DNA of 64,000 nt from Oscillospiraceae bacterium (GTDB taxonomy: Bacteria > Bacillota > Clostridia > Oscillospirales > CAG-272): assembly GCA_015065385.1 (NCBI GenBank), contig SVQK01000056.1:334983-398982 (forward strand), read 5' to 3'. A program made the position numbers and the translations under genes. Within the stretch, counting starts at the first letter, position 1. Every line of letters begins with the position of its first letter. Shown one piece after another: positions 24,336 through 33,625 of this stretch. The notes under the pieces were generated by a model, which was not told the origin of the DNA, searched no databases, and saw only the letters and a list, made by a program, of their open reading frames with translations.

Positions 24336-25301
24336 ATGGGATTTTTTGACAAACTCAAGGCGGGCCTCCAGAAGACGAAGGAGGCCGTGTTCGGGCAGCT
24401 CAATCAGGTCATGAAGAATTTCCGGAAGGTGGACGAGGACCTTCTCGAGGAGCTGGAGGAAATCATGATCATGGCCGATATGGGCGCGGGCACCACCGAA
24501 AAGGTCATCGACGAGCTCAGGGACCGGATCAAAACGAAAAACATCAAGACCGGGGACGGCGTCAAGGCGGAGCTGGCCGATATCCTCCGCGCGCAGGTCG
24601 GGGAAGGGGAGCCCCTGAATCTCTCCACCTCGCCCTCCGTGATCCTGGTGATCGGCGTCAACGGCGTGGGCAAGACCACCTCCATCGGCAAGATCGCGCA
24701 CAATCTGAAAAAAGAGGGCAAGCGCGTGGTCGTGGCGGCGGCGGATACCTTCCGCGCGGCGGCGATCGAACAGCTTGCCGTCTGGTGCGAACGGGCCGGC
24801 GTGGACATGATCTCGCAGAAGGAAGGAGCCGATCCCGCCTCCGTTGTGTTCGACGCCATCGCCGCGGCCAACAAGAGACGCGCGGACGTTCTGATCATTG
24901 ACACCGCGGGACGCCTGCACAACAAATCGAACCTCATGGAGGAGCTGGCGAAGATCAACCGGATTATCAGCCGCGAACTGCCGGACGCCGCGCGGGAGAC
25001 GCTTCTTGTGCTCGACTCCACGACGGGTCAGAACGCCGTCATGCAGGCGAAGAAATTCAAGGAGGCCGCCGACATCACGGGCCTTGTGCTGACGAAGCTG
25101 GACGGCACGGCAAAGGGCGGCGCGGTCTTCTCCATCAAGGACGAGGTGGACATCCCCGTGAAGTTCATCGGCGTGGGAGAAAAGATCGACGACATGCAGC
25201 CCTTCGACGCGAAGATGTTCGTGGACGCCCTCATCTCCGACGACGTGTACGAGGAACCGGAAGCGGAGGCGGACGGAGAGGACGCGGAGGACGGGGAATG
25301 A
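24336..25301 (+). CDS. ftsY: Signal recognition particle receptor FtsY
   Basis: The 321-residue GTPase docks SRP-ribosome complexes at the membrane. It starts with a short N domain (FFDKLKAGLQKTKEAVFG) without the long acidic A domain, as in other Gram-positives. The G domain follows with GVNGVGKTT (G1), AADTFRAAAIEQL, LIIDTAGRLHNK (G3) and LTKLDGTAKGG (G4), and GVGEKIDDMQPFD near the end. The tail after residue 300 is strongly acidic. It overlaps rdgB by 4 nt (ATGA). Confidence 0.97.
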   Translation: MGFFDKLKAGLQKTKEAVFGQLNQVMKNFRKVDEDLLEELEEIMIMADMGAGTTEKVIDELRDRIKTKNIKTGDGVKAELADILRAQVGEGEPLNLSTSPSVILVIGVNGVGKTTSIGKIAHNLKKEGKRVVVAAADTFRAAAIEQLAVWCERAGVDMISQKEGADPASVVFDAIAAANKRRADVLIIDTAGRLHNKSNLMEELAKINRIISRELPDAARETLLVLDSTTGQNAVMQAKKFKEAADITGLVLTKLDGTAKGGAVFSIKDEVDIPVKFIGVGEKIDDMQPFDAKMFVDALISDDVYEEPEAEADGEDAEDGE

Positions 25302-25975
25302 CCGAGCTGATTCTCGCGTCCAACAACAGGAAAAAAATCGCGGAACTTGAAACTTTTTTCGCCTCCGCGTCGTCTAAAGAGATAAGAGTGAGGACCCTTT
25401 CCGATATCGGCTGGACCGGGGAGATCGAGGAGGACGGAGATTCCTTCGAGGAAAACTCCCTCATCAAGGCGATGGTTCCCGCCTCCCTCGGAAAGATCGG
25501 GACGGCGGACGATTCCGGACTCGCGGTGGACGCCCTGAACGGCGCGCCCGGCGTGTATTCCGCCCGCTACTCCGGAGAGGGAGCCGACGACGCGAAGAAC
25601 CGCGCGAAGCTGCTCCGGGAGCTCTGCAGCGTTCCGGAAGAGAAGCGCGGCGCGAAGTTCGTCTGCGTGATGACCCTCGTTTTGCCGGAGCAGTCCGGGA
25701 TCGTCGTTCCGGAAGAGTGGCGCGCGGACGCGGCACTGTGCGAAAAGCGCGGGATCGATCCCGCCCGAGTGATGAACGTGCGCGGAGAGTGTAACGGACG
25801 GATCCTGACACAGGAGCGCGGTTCCGGCGGATTCGGCTACGACTGCCTCTTCTGGTATCCCGAATTCGGAGCCACATTCGGCGAAACGCCCCAGGAGAAG
25901 AAAAACGGCGTATCCCACAGAGGCCGCGCCATGAAGGAATTCACCCGCCGCCTCCTCGCCATGCTCGGGGAATGA
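25298..25975 (+). CDS. rdgB: Non-canonical purine NTP pyrophosphatase (RdgB/HAM1)
   Basis: The 225-residue enzyme removes dITP, XTP and ITP from the nucleotide pool. The family motifs are SNNRKKIAELE at the start, ADDSGLAVDALNGAPGVYSARY, GFGYDCLFWYPEFG and the C-terminal SHRGRAMKEF. It is slightly longer than the usual 195-205 residues through an insertion before the GFGYD motif. The start overlaps the ftsY stop (ATGA). The next gene follows after 37 nt. Confidence 0.94.
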   Translation: MTELILASNNRKKIAELETFFASASSKEIRVRTLSDIGWTGEIEEDGDSFEENSLIKAMVPASLGKIGTADDSGLAVDALNGAPGVYSARYSGEGADDAKNRAKLLRELCSVPEEKRGAKFVCVMTLVLPEQSGIVVPEEWRADAALCEKRGIDPARVMNVRGECNGRILTQERGSGGFGYDCLFWYPEFGATFGETPQEKKNGVSHRGRAMKEFTRRLLAMLGE

Positions 25976-26012
25976 AGCGGGAACAGCCGTCGATGACGGG
26001 CAAGGAGTGTCT

Positions 26013-26312
26013 ATGCTCACAAGCAAACAGAGAGCGATCTTAAAATCCGCCGCTTCCCGAACCGATGCCATTTTCCAGATCGGAAAGGGCGGGGTGGGGG
26101 ATGCTGCCGTAAAATCCATATCCGACGCGCTGGAGGCCAGAGAACTGGTGAAAATCAGCGTGCTGGACAATTCCGACGAGGATCCGCGGGAGGCCGGGGA
26201 AGAGATCGCCCGCGCCACCGGATCCGAGGTCGTCGCCGTGATCGGGCGGAAGATCATCCTGTTCCGGGAGTCCTCGAAGCCCGAGAAGCGCGCGATTTCC
26301 ACGCTCCTATGA
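26013..26312 (+). CDS. yhbY: YhbY-family RNA-binding protein
   Basis: The 99-residue CRM-domain protein begins MLTSKQRAILKSAASRTD and contains FQIGKGGVGDA and the basic IGRKIILFRESSKPEKR end, the usual YhbY form; such proteins bind pre-50S ribosomal particles. ATG 26013 is chosen over an in-frame GTG at 26007 because AAGGAG lies at the right distance. The stop overlaps the nadD start by 4 nt. Confidence 0.93.
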   Translation: MLTSKQRAILKSAASRTDAIFQIGKGGVGDAAVKSISDALEARELVKISVLDNSDEDPREAGEEIARATGSEVVAVIGRKIILFRESSKPEKRAISTLL

Positions 26313-27010
26313 CGGAGAGGACGGAAATCCGCTCCGCCCCGGGATCGGATGGGACGAGGCTCCCCCGGCTCGGGATCTTCGGCGGGACCTTCGCGCCTCC
26401 CCACATGGGCCACGTCCGGGCGGCCGAGGCGTTTCTGCGCATGCTCAATCCTCCCGGAACGGAGGAGGAAGAGCGCGCGAAACTCCTGATCATTCCCACC
26501 GCAACCTCCCCGCACAAGGCGATGGCGGAAGGAGACACCCCGGAGGCGAGACTGCGGATGTGCCGCGCCGCCTTCGGACATCTTCCCGACACGGAGGTCT
26601 CCGATTACGAGATCGCAAAGGGCGGCGTGAGCTATACCGTGCTGACGCTGGAGCATTTCGCCGGAGCGTGCCGGGAGCTGTGGCTGCTCTGCGGGAGCGA
26701 TATGTTCCTCACCCTCGGGAACTGGTACCGGGCGGCGGATATTTTCCGTCTGGCGCGGATCGCCGGGATTTCCCGCGGGACGGAGGAGAAACGGATCCTC
26801 GAGGCGAAGAGGACGGAATACGAGGAGCGGTTCGGCGTTTCCGTCGCGCTGCTCGAAGACGAGCCGTTTCCGCTTTCCTCCACCGAAATCCGCCGCCGGA
26901 TCGCCGAAGACGGGGATCTCGACGGACTGCTGCCCCCCGGCGTGACGGAAATCATCCGGCGGGACCATCTCTATGAATACGGAATGAACCATGGTGAAAC
27001 GAACGCTTGA
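26309..27010 (+). CDS. nadD: Nicotinate-nucleotide adenylyltransferase
   Basis: The 233-residue enzyme joins nicotinate mononucleotide and ATP in NAD synthesis. The nucleotidyltransferase motif GIFGGTFAPPHMGH lies at about 23-36, after a longer than usual N-terminus, and the second motif LSSTEIRRRI is near the end. TATSPHKA fits the substrate loop. The yhbY-nadD-yqeK order with 4-nt and 20-nt overlaps is standard in Firmicutes. Confidence 0.95.
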   Translation: MTERTEIRSAPGSDGTRLPRLGIFGGTFAPPHMGHVRAAEAFLRMLNPPGTEEEERAKLLIIPTATSPHKAMAEGDTPEARLRMCRAAFGHLPDTEVSDYEIAKGGVSYTVLTLEHFAGACRELWLLCGSDMFLTLGNWYRAADIFRLARIAGISRGTEEKRILEAKRTEYEERFGVSVALLEDEPFPLSSTEIRRRIAEDGDLDGLLPPGVTEIIRRDHLYEYGMNHGETNA

Positions 27011-27635
27011 CGAAGAAGCTCTCCGGCAGCTGGCGGAGGACGTGAGGCCGTACCTGACCGAAAAGCGGTACGCCCACACCCTTGCCGTGGAGAAGGAGGC
27101 CGCGCGGCTGGGAGAACTGTATCTGCCCGACCGGATCGCGTCCCTGCGGGCATCGGCCCTGCTCCACGACATCACCAAGAAGGAGAGCGTGGAAAAACAG
27201 TTGCAATTGTGCCGGGAGTTTGGTATAATGACGGACGAGGCCGATCTTCTTTCCCCCTCCGTCTTCCATGCGAAAACGGCAGCCGCCGTCGCCGGGAGGG
27301 ATTTCGCCTCCTATGTGGACGACGAGATCCTCGGAGGCATCCGCTGGCACACGACGGGCCGGGCGGGTATGACGGTGTTCGAGTCGCTGGTCTATCTGGC
27401 GGATTATATCGAGGAAACCCGCACCTTCGACGACTGCGTCCGGCTGAGGCGGGATTTCCGCGGCAGACTGCGGGACGGAGCCGATCCGGACGAAGCGCTG
27501 ACCGATACGATGATCGAGTCCTTTGACCTTACGATCGAGGGACTGATCCGGGACGGCGCGCCCATCGCCGCGGATTCCGTCGCCGCGCGGAACTGGTTCA
27601 TCCTCCGGAAGCACAGGGACGATGAGAAACGCTGA
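26991..27635 (+). CDS. yqeK: HD-domain hydrolase YqeK (Ap4A hydrolase family)
   Basis: The 214-residue protein has the YqeK pattern KRYAHTLAVEKEAARLGELY, then ALLHDITKKES (HD metal site), HAKTAAAVAGRDF, GGIRWHTTGRAGMTVFESLVYLADYIE and RTFD. Family members hydrolyse diadenosine tetraphosphate symmetrically. It begins inside the end of nadD. A canonical promoter (27201-27229) lies within its coding region and may serve the following LCP gene. Confidence 0.93.
   Translation: MVKRTLDEEALRQLAEDVRPYLTEKRYAHTLAVEKEAARLGELYLPDRIASLRASALLHDITKKESVEKQLQLCREFGIMTDEADLLSPSVFHAKTAAAVAGRDFASYVDDEILGGIRWHTTGRAGMTVFESLVYLADYIEETRTFDDCVRLRRDFRGRLRDGADPDEALTDTMIESFDLTIEGLIRDGAPIAADSVAARNWFILRKHRDDEKR
27201..27229 (+). 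promoter_or_regulatory. Possible internal promoter for LCP-rsfS-leuS
   Basis: TTGCAA (27201-27206), 17-nt spacer, TATAAT (27224-27229) inside yqeK, about 430 nt before the LCP start. Good match, but it lies in a coding region and could be chance. Confidence 0.4.
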
Positions 27636-27655
27636 AAGTAAGGAGCTGACCGCCC

Positions 27656-29167
27656 ATGAAGAACGAAGATTTTGACGAGAACAAGCCCCAGAACGGGGAC
27701 TTTACGGATTACGGACCTCTTGGAGACGGCGACCGGGACGAGGAACCGGAGAAGGACACCCCGACCGACGAAACCGACGAAGACGACGTCTCCATGTACT
27801 ATCCGGACGGCGACAGCGAGCATATGGCGGATGACGACGAAGGGGACGGCTCCTTCCTCTCCGCCCGCGAGAAAAAGAAAAAGAAGATCCGGAAAAAGAA
27901 CGCCCGCCTGACCGGAGCGCAGATCGCCCTGATCGCCGTGGTGTTCGTGCTGTACACCCTCGTGATCGTGACGGCTTCCTGGATCCTGTTCTATAAGCCG
28001 TCCGCGGCAAAGAACGGGGAGGATCTGCCCTTTGACATCACACCGATCGCGGGAACCGAGGGCGAAGACGCGCCTCCGGTCCACAGAGACGACAGCGCTT
28101 CGAGCCAGAGCGGGGACGAGACGCCCGATCCGAACGTGACCGGAACCTCTCCCATCGACGAGCCCGCGCCGGACGACGGGGAAGAGCAGGTGGAGACTCC
28201 CACGAGCTCCAGCGAATGGAAAGTGAAGGACGGCGTCTACAACGTGCTGGTGGTCGGCATGGATAAGCAGGCCAATCTGGCGGACGTGACGATGCTCGTG
28301 AACGTGAACACCTCCGACGCCTCCATCACCGTCATGCAGATCCCGCGCGACACCCTCATCACGACGGGCGTATCCACCGACAAGATCAACGCGCAGTACG
28401 CCTCCCTCGTGGGGAACGCCTATCATCAGGGCTACAGCAATTCGTATATGAAAGCCCTGTCCGACTACGCGCGGATCCTCGAGCAGAGCCTGTGCGTGAA
28501 GATCCATTACACGGTGCTCGTGGATCTGGAAGGCTTCCCGGCGATCGTGGACTCCGTCGGGCCGATCTCGGTGTTCGTGCCCGGGCCGATGCACTACAGC
28601 GATCCCGAACAGGACCTGTACATCAACATCGACGAGGGATGGAACGAGCTGGACGGGAAGGCGGCCGAGGGATTCGTGCGGTTCCGCTCCGGCTATGTGC
28701 AGGCCGACCTCGGACGGATGAACGCCCAGAAGATCTTCCTCACCGCCCTGTATCAGAAGGTGGTCTCCCTCTTGAAAAAGATGGAGATCGGCAAGATCAC
28801 GGAGCTGGCGCAGGTCGTGTCGAACAACGTGACCACCGACATGAGCGTGTCCGATCTGGTGTTCTTCGCAAGGGCGTTCATGAACATCGGCATCGACAAC
28901 GTGACCATGATGACCGCGCCCGGCGATATGGCGACCTCTACCCACTATGTGCTCAACCGCGCCGCGACGCTGCAGATCATCAACGATCACTTCAACATCT
29001 ACGAGAAGGCCATCGACGACAACATCTTCGACCGATACTGGACCTTCTGCTATAACTACGACGTCTATCTCAACGTGTACTACGCCCCTGTGACATCCGC
29101 CTACACATCCGAATATACAGGCGACGAGGTGGCCGGTGACGGCATCGCCATCCCGTTCCTGCACTGA
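27656..29167 (+). CDS. LytR-CpsA-Psr (LCP) family cell wall ligase
   Basis: The 503-residue protein attaches wall polymers to peptidoglycan in this family. A long acidic cytoplasmic N-terminus (1-75) and a basic stretch EKKKKKIRKKN lead into one membrane segment (about 87-110, IALIAVVFVLYTLVIVTASWIL). An acidic Ser/Pro/Asp-rich linker comes next (115-185), then the LCP domain (about 190-430) with YNVLVVGMDKQ, ADVTMLVNVN, QIPRDTLI, INAQYA and VRFRSGYVQADLGRMNAQK. The 60-residue Tyr-rich tail is unusual. It is 20 nt after yqeK, as in other Firmicutes, and is followed by rsfS. Confidence 0.92.
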   Translation: MKNEDFDENKPQNGDFTDYGPLGDGDRDEEPEKDTPTDETDEDDVSMYYPDGDSEHMADDDEGDGSFLSAREKKKKKIRKKNARLTGAQIALIAVVFVLYTLVIVTASWILFYKPSAAKNGEDLPFDITPIAGTEGEDAPPVHRDDSASSQSGDETPDPNVTGTSPIDEPAPDDGEEQVETPTSSSEWKVKDGVYNVLVVGMDKQANLADVTMLVNVNTSDASITVMQIPRDTLITTGVSTDKINAQYASLVGNAYHQGYSNSYMKALSDYARILEQSLCVKIHYTVLVDLEGFPAIVDSVGPISVFVPGPMHYSDPEQDLYINIDEGWNELDGKAAEGFVRFRSGYVQADLGRMNAQKIFLTALYQKVVSLLKKMEIGKITELAQVVSNNVTTDMSVSDLVFFARAFMNIGIDNVTMMTAPGDMATSTHYVLNRAATLQIINDHFNIYEKAIDDNIFDRYWTFCYNYDVYLNVYYAPVTSAYTSEYTGDEVAGDGIAIPFLH

Positions 29168-29189
29168 AAATCAACTGACGGAGGATCTT

Positions 29190-29606
29190 ATGGACAACGA
29201 AACCGGAAAGCTGCCGATCGAAGAAACCCTGACGGCGGAAGAGCTGAAGACCCCCGAGACCCTTGCGAAATTCATCGTATCCGTGCTTGACGCGAAGAAA
29301 GCGCGGGATATCCGCCTGCTCCATGTGGAGGACAGAACGATCATCGCGGACTATTTCGTCATTGCGACCGGTTCCTCCCGCACGCAGATCCGGGCTCTCG
29401 CGGACGAGATCGAGTTCAGGCTCGAGCCTTACGGGATAAAGCCCCACCACGTCGAAGGCGCGGACACCGGCGTCTGGGTGCTGGAGGACTTCGGAGCCGT
29501 GATCGTCCACCTGTTCAACAGCGAGGGACGGGAATTCTACAACCTCGACAAGCTCTATCAGGACACCACCGAGCGGGATATCTCCGCGCTCATAACCGAA
29601 GACTGA
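29190..29606 (+). CDS. rsfS: Ribosomal silencing factor RsfS
   Basis: The 138-residue protein binds L14 and blocks subunit joining when nutrients run out. The family core runs from FIVSVLDAKKARDIRLLHVED through DYFVIATGSSRTQIRALADE and PHHVEGADTGVWVLEDFGAVIVHLF to FYNLDKLY. ATG 29190 follows ACGGAGG; an earlier start inside the LCP gene lacks support. The yqeK-LCP-rsfS-leuS order is conserved in Clostridia. Confidence 0.95.
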   Translation: MDNETGKLPIEETLTAEELKTPETLAKFIVSVLDAKKARDIRLLHVEDRTIIADYFVIATGSSRTQIRALADEIEFRLEPYGIKPHHVEGADTGVWVLEDFGAVIVHLFNSEGREFYNLDKLYQDTTERDISALITED

Positions 29607-29639
29607 ACAATTCATTTTCAATAAAGAAGGACGTCAGCC

Positions 29640-32039
29640 ATGAAATACGATTTTGCCGCCATTGAGAAGAAATGGCAGGACCGGTGGGACGAAGCCGGGA
29701 TCTTCCGGGCTTCCGACGACCGTTCGAAGAAGAAGTTTTACGCGCTGGTCGAATTCCCCTATCCGAGCGGCGCGGGGATGCACGTCGGCCACATCAAGGC
29801 CTATTCCGGACTTGAGGTCATCTCCCGGAAGAGAAGGATGGAAGGGTACAACGTGCTCTTCCCGATCGGCTTCGACGCGTTCGGCCTTCCGACGGAAAAC
29901 TACGCCGTGAAGACCAACACCCATCCCCGGATCGTCACGGACCGCAACATCAAAAAGTTCACGTCCCAGCTGCGCCGGGTTGGCTTCTCCTTCGACTGGT
30001 CCCGGGTGGTGGACACTACGGACGAGGACTACTATAAGTGGACCCAGTGGATCTTCCGCAAGATGTTTGACGCGGGGCTGGTTTTCCGCGCCACGACGCT
30101 TGTGAACTACTGCCCGCACTGCCAGGTCGTCCTGTCCAACGAGGATTCCCAGGGCGGCAAATGCGATATCTGCCACAGCGAAGTGATCCAGAAATCGAAG
30201 GACGTCTGGTATCTGCGCATCACCGAATACGCCGACAAGCTGCTCGAAGGCCTCTCCAAGGTGGACTATCCCGCCAACGTGAAGGCCATGCAGGAGAACT
30301 GGATCGGCCGGTCCGAGGGCGCGTTCGCCAATTTCAAGCTGACGGGCTGCGACGACTCCCTCCGCATCTACACCACCCGTCCGGACACCATGTTCGGCGT
30401 GACCTTCATGGTCATCGCTCCGGAGCATCCCGTGATCGAGAAATACCGCGACAGGATCAAAAACATCGCAGAGCTTGACGCTTACCGCGAGGAATGCGCC
30501 AAGAAGACGGAGTTCGAGCGGACGCAGCTCGTGAAGGACAAAACGGGCGTCCGGATCGAGGGGATCGCGGCGGTCAATCCGGCGAACGGAAAGGAGATCC
30601 CGATCTATATCTCCGACTACGTTATGATGGGCTACGGCACGGGCGCGATCATGGCCGTTCCCGCGCACGACGAGCGCGACTACGACTTTGCGAAGAAATT
30701 CGGCATCGATATCATCGAGGTCATCAAGGGCGGCGATATTTCGAAGGAAGCCTATACCGGCGACGGCGAGATGGTCAACTCCGCCTTCCTCGACGGGATC
30801 AAAACCAAGAAGGAAGCCATTGCGAAGATGCTCGGCTACCTGACGGAAAAGGGCATCGGCGAAAAGGGCGTTCAGTACAAGATGAAGGACTGGGCGTTCA
30901 ACCGCCAGCGGTACTGGGGCGAGCCGATCCCGATCGTCCACTGCCCGAAGTGCGGCATGGTCGGCGTACCCTACGAAGAGCTGCCGCTGAAGCTGCCGCC
31001 GGTGGAGAACTTCGAACCCGGAGAGGGCGGCGAGAGTCCTCTGGCAAAGATCGATTCCTTCGTGAACTGCTCCTGCCCGAAGTGCGGCGGCCCCGCCAGA
31101 CGCGAGACCGACACCATGCCTCAGTGGGCGGGCTCCTCGTGGTACTTCCTCCGCTACACCGATCCGCACAATCCGGACGCCATCGCTTCGAAGGAGGCGC
31201 TCGACTACTGGATGCCCGTGGACTGGTACAACGGCGGTATGGAACACGTCACCCGCCACATGATCTACTCCCGGTTCTGGCACCGGTTCCTCTATGATAT
31301 CGGGGCGGTTCCGTGCGAAGAACCGTACGCCAAGAGAACCGCGCAGGGCCTGATCCTCGGTCCGGACGGCGACAAGATGTCGAAGTCCAAGGGCAACGTG
31401 GTGGATCCCAACGACGTGGTGGACGTGTACGGCGCGGACGTTCTCCGGGTGTATGTGCTTTTCATGGGCGACTACGGCTCGGCGGCACCGTGGAACGACA
31501 GCTCCGTGAAGGGCTGCAAGCGGTTCCTCGACCGGGTGGCGTCCCTGCCCGAGATGGTATCCGGCACGGTTCATCCGAAGCTCGAGACGGCCTTCCACAA
31601 GACGGTGAAGAAAGTGACGGGCGACATCGACGAGATGAAATTCAACACCGCCATCGCCGCTCTCATGACCCTGCTCAACGATATCACCGACGCGGGCAGC
31701 CTGACGAAGGATCAGCTCGTGACGTTCATCAAGCTCCTCAATCCCTTCGCCCCGCACCTGACGGAGGAGATCTGGGAGACCATCGGCGGGGCGGGCTTCC
31801 TCTCCCTCGCCTCGTGGCCGGAGTATGACGAGGCGAAGACCGTGGACGACGAGATCGAGATCGCCGTGCAGATCATGGGCAAGCTGAAGGGAACCATCCT
31901 CATTCCGAAGGACGCCCCGAAGGAGGAGGCTGTCGCCGCGGCCAAGGCGGATCCGAAGATCGCGCCGTCCCTCGAAGGGAAGACCGTGGTGAAGGAAATC
32001 TACGTTCCCGGCAAGATCGTCAATCTGGTTGTAAAATAA
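29640..32039 (+). CDS. leuS: Leucyl-tRNA synthetase
   Basis: The 799-residue class I synthetase charges tRNA-Leu. The HIGH motif appears as PYPSGAGMHVGHIKAYSGLE (residues 39-58), a zinc-binding part has NYCPHCQVVLSNED and CDICH, the CP1 editing domain includes IYTTRPDTMFGVTFMVIAPEH and GTGAIMAVPAHDERD, and the KMSKS motif is DGDKMSKSKGNVV. The anticodon-binding end is complete. No T-box leader is visible in the 33-nt gap after rsfS, so control must be by the upstream unit. A new promoter for rpsU follows. Confidence 0.98.
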   Translation: MKYDFAAIEKKWQDRWDEAGIFRASDDRSKKKFYALVEFPYPSGAGMHVGHIKAYSGLEVISRKRRMEGYNVLFPIGFDAFGLPTENYAVKTNTHPRIVTDRNIKKFTSQLRRVGFSFDWSRVVDTTDEDYYKWTQWIFRKMFDAGLVFRATTLVNYCPHCQVVLSNEDSQGGKCDICHSEVIQKSKDVWYLRITEYADKLLEGLSKVDYPANVKAMQENWIGRSEGAFANFKLTGCDDSLRIYTTRPDTMFGVTFMVIAPEHPVIEKYRDRIKNIAELDAYREECAKKTEFERTQLVKDKTGVRIEGIAAVNPANGKEIPIYISDYVMMGYGTGAIMAVPAHDERDYDFAKKFGIDIIEVIKGGDISKEAYTGDGEMVNSAFLDGIKTKKEAIAKMLGYLTEKGIGEKGVQYKMKDWAFNRQRYWGEPIPIVHCPKCGMVGVPYEELPLKLPPVENFEPGEGGESPLAKIDSFVNCSCPKCGGPARRETDTMPQWAGSSWYFLRYTDPHNPDAIASKEALDYWMPVDWYNGGMEHVTRHMIYSRFWHRFLYDIGAVPCEEPYAKRTAQGLILGPDGDKMSKSKGNVVDPNDVVDVYGADVLRVYVLFMGDYGSAAPWNDSSVKGCKRFLDRVASLPEMVSGTVHPKLETAFHKTVKKVTGDIDEMKFNTAIAALMTLLNDITDAGSLTKDQLVTFIKLLNPFAPHLTEEIWETIGGAGFLSLASWPEYDEAKTVDDEIEIAVQIMGKLKGTILIPKDAPKEEAVAAAKADPKIAPSLEGKTVVKEIYVPGKIVNLVVK

Positions 32040-32073
32040 TTTCGGCGAATTGCCTGAAATTACCGGAAAAGAC

Positions 32074-32102
32074 TTGACAACGGACTTTGTTTCGTGTATA
32101 AT
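32074..32102 (+). promoter_or_regulatory. Promoter of rpsU
   Basis: TTGACA (32074-32079), 17-nt spacer, TATAAT (32097-32102): full consensus, 57 nt before the start codon. Confidence 0.9.
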
Positions 32103-32158
32103 AATTTAGAGGTAAACGCTTGTGTTGCCTTTGCTTAAAGCGAAGGGAGGGATATAGA

Positions 32159-32335
32159 GTGGCAGAAATCAGAGTGAAAGAGGGCGAGTCCCTGGACAGC
32201 GCGCTTCGCCGGTTCAAGAGACAGTGCCAGCGTTCCGGCATTCAGGCCGAGCTCCGCAAGAGAGAAGCTTACGAAAAGCCGAGCGTCAAGAGAAAGAAGA
32301 AGTCCGAAGCAGCCAGAAAGCGCAAGTACAAATAA
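32159..32335 (+). CDS. rpsU: 30S ribosomal protein S21
   Basis: The 58-residue basic protein ([40 protein letters not shown]) is S21, which helps mRNA binding on the 30S subunit. The start is a GTG at 32159, shown by GGGAGG at 32146-32151 and by the conserved N-terminus; the earlier in-frame start lies before the RBS. It is a single-gene unit with its own consensus promoter and terminator. Confidence 0.96.
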   Translation: MAEIRVKEGESLDSALRRFKRQCQRSGIQAELRKREAYEKPSVKRKKKSEAARKRKYK

Positions 32336-32359
32336 TTCGGACAAAGCATGAGAGAACAG

Positions 32360-32392
32360 GAACCGGGTTCGTTTGGGATCCGGTTCTTTTTT
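32360..32392 (+). terminator. Terminator of rpsU
   Basis: GAACCGG (32360-32366) pairs with CCGGTTC (32380-32386), followed by six T. Confidence 0.88.
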
Positions 32393-32433
32393 GGTCTCAG
32401 GATAATATTTTTTCTAAAAAATCCCGGAAATTC

Positions 32434-32462
32434 TTGACTAAGTGTGTTCAGATTGCTATAAT
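32434..32462 (+). promoter_or_regulatory. Promoter of the Gfo/Idh/MocA gene
   Basis: TTGACT (32434-32439), 17-nt spacer, TATAAT (32457-32462), about 100 nt before the start codon. Confidence 0.85.
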
Positions 32463-32561
32463 AATCCCGGAAGGACGGATCAAAGCCCCCGTCCGGCTCG
32501 CGTACGATTCCGGTTTTTCCGGAGGCGCGGACAAACACCGATACAGAAACGGAGATTGATT

Positions 32562-33563
32562 ATGGCTACAACGAAGGTTGCCTTCATCGGCTGCGGCGGA
32601 CGCAACGGCGCGCATGTGCAGAAGTGCATGGAGAATCTGGACAACATCGAGTATGTGGGATTCTGCGATATCGACGAATCCCGGGCCTACGGATACGCGG
32701 AGAGAACGAAGACCGATCCCGAGGGGAAGATCTTCCGCGACTACCGCGAAATGCTGAACAACACCAAGCCGGACGCGATCTTCATGGCGGTTCCCCCGCA
32801 TGTTCACGGGGATATCGAGCCCGCCATCATCGAAAAGGGCATTCCGTTCCTGATCGAAAAGCCGGTCGCCCTCGACATGGCTACGGCGGAGCGGATCGAG
32901 AAGCTCATCAAGGAAAAGAATCTCATTACCGCGGCCGGATTCCAGGACCGTTACCAGAACCTGACCCAGATCATGAAGGAGTACATTCAGGGCAAGAAGG
33001 TTGGTCTTGTGACGGCTGCGTGGTACGGCGGCATCCCCGGCGTTTGGTGGTGGAGACAGATGGAGACCTCCGGCGGTCAGGTGGTCGAGCAGAATATCCA
33101 CCTCTTCGACCAGGCCCGGTATCTCTTCGGCGAACCGCTGTATGTCAACTGCGCGGGCGCGAGAGGCATCGTCGATCCCGAGACCTACGGCGTTCCCGGC
33201 TACAACGTTCACGACTATTCCTCCGCGGTCATCAAGTTCAAGTCCGGCGTCATCGCCACCATTTTCACAGCCTGCTATCAGAGAGGCCCGGGCATGCAGA
33301 GCGGCATGAACATCTACTGCGACGACGCGGTGCTGGAATACGGCCTTCGCAGCTGGCTCAAGATCACCGATAAGGACGGCGTTCACGAGTACACCCGCGG
33401 CAAGGAGCAGACCGGCATTCAGGACGAGGCGTTCATCTATGCCGTCCGGACGGGAGACCGTTCCCGGATCCTCGCGGACTACAGCGAAGCGGTGAAGTCC
33501 CTGAGACTGACCCTCGCCTGCAACGAGTCCATCGAGACGGGCAGAACGATCTTCTTCAACTGA
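32562..33563 (+). CDS. Gfo/Idh/MocA family oxidoreductase
   Basis: The 333-residue NAD(P)-dependent sugar or inositol dehydrogenase-like protein has an N-terminal Rossmann fold (KVAFIGCGGRNGAHVQKCM, GFCDIDESR, AIFMAVPPHVHGD), the family motif FLIEKPVALDMATAERI with the catalytic-type Lys, and a C-terminal beta-sheet domain with GGIPGVWWWRQMETSGG and EQNIHLFDQARYLFG. The substrate is not known. ATG 32562 follows ACGGAGATTG; the frame is open upstream, but that part overlaps the promoter. It is a single-gene unit that opens the carbohydrate region. Confidence 0.88.
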   Translation: MATTKVAFIGCGGRNGAHVQKCMENLDNIEYVGFCDIDESRAYGYAERTKTDPEGKIFRDYREMLNNTKPDAIFMAVPPHVHGDIEPAIIEKGIPFLIEKPVALDMATAERIEKLIKEKNLITAAGFQDRYQNLTQIMKEYIQGKKVGLVTAAWYGGIPGVWWWRQMETSGGQVVEQNIHLFDQARYLFGEPLYVNCAGARGIVDPETYGVPGYNVHDYSSAVIKFKSGVIATIFTACYQRGPGMQSGMNIYCDDAVLEYGLRSWLKITDKDGVHEYTRGKEQTGIQDEAFIYAVRTGDRSRILADYSEAVKSLRLTLACNESIETGRTIFFN

Positions 33564-33592
33564 GCGGAAACAAAGCACAACCCAGACATCCG

Positions 33593-33625
33593 AAAGGAGG
33601 AGCCGGTTATTCGGTTCCTCCTTTT
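33593..33625 (+). terminator. Terminator of the Gfo/Idh/MocA gene
   Basis: AAAGGAGGA (33593-33601) pairs with TCCTCCTTT (33616-33624), with CCGG/TCGG pairs inside, and ends in TTTT. Confidence 0.8.

Noticed and set aside
29607..29639. T-box leader for leuS
   Set aside because: The gap after rsfS is 33 nt, too short for a T-box, and no terminator is present.
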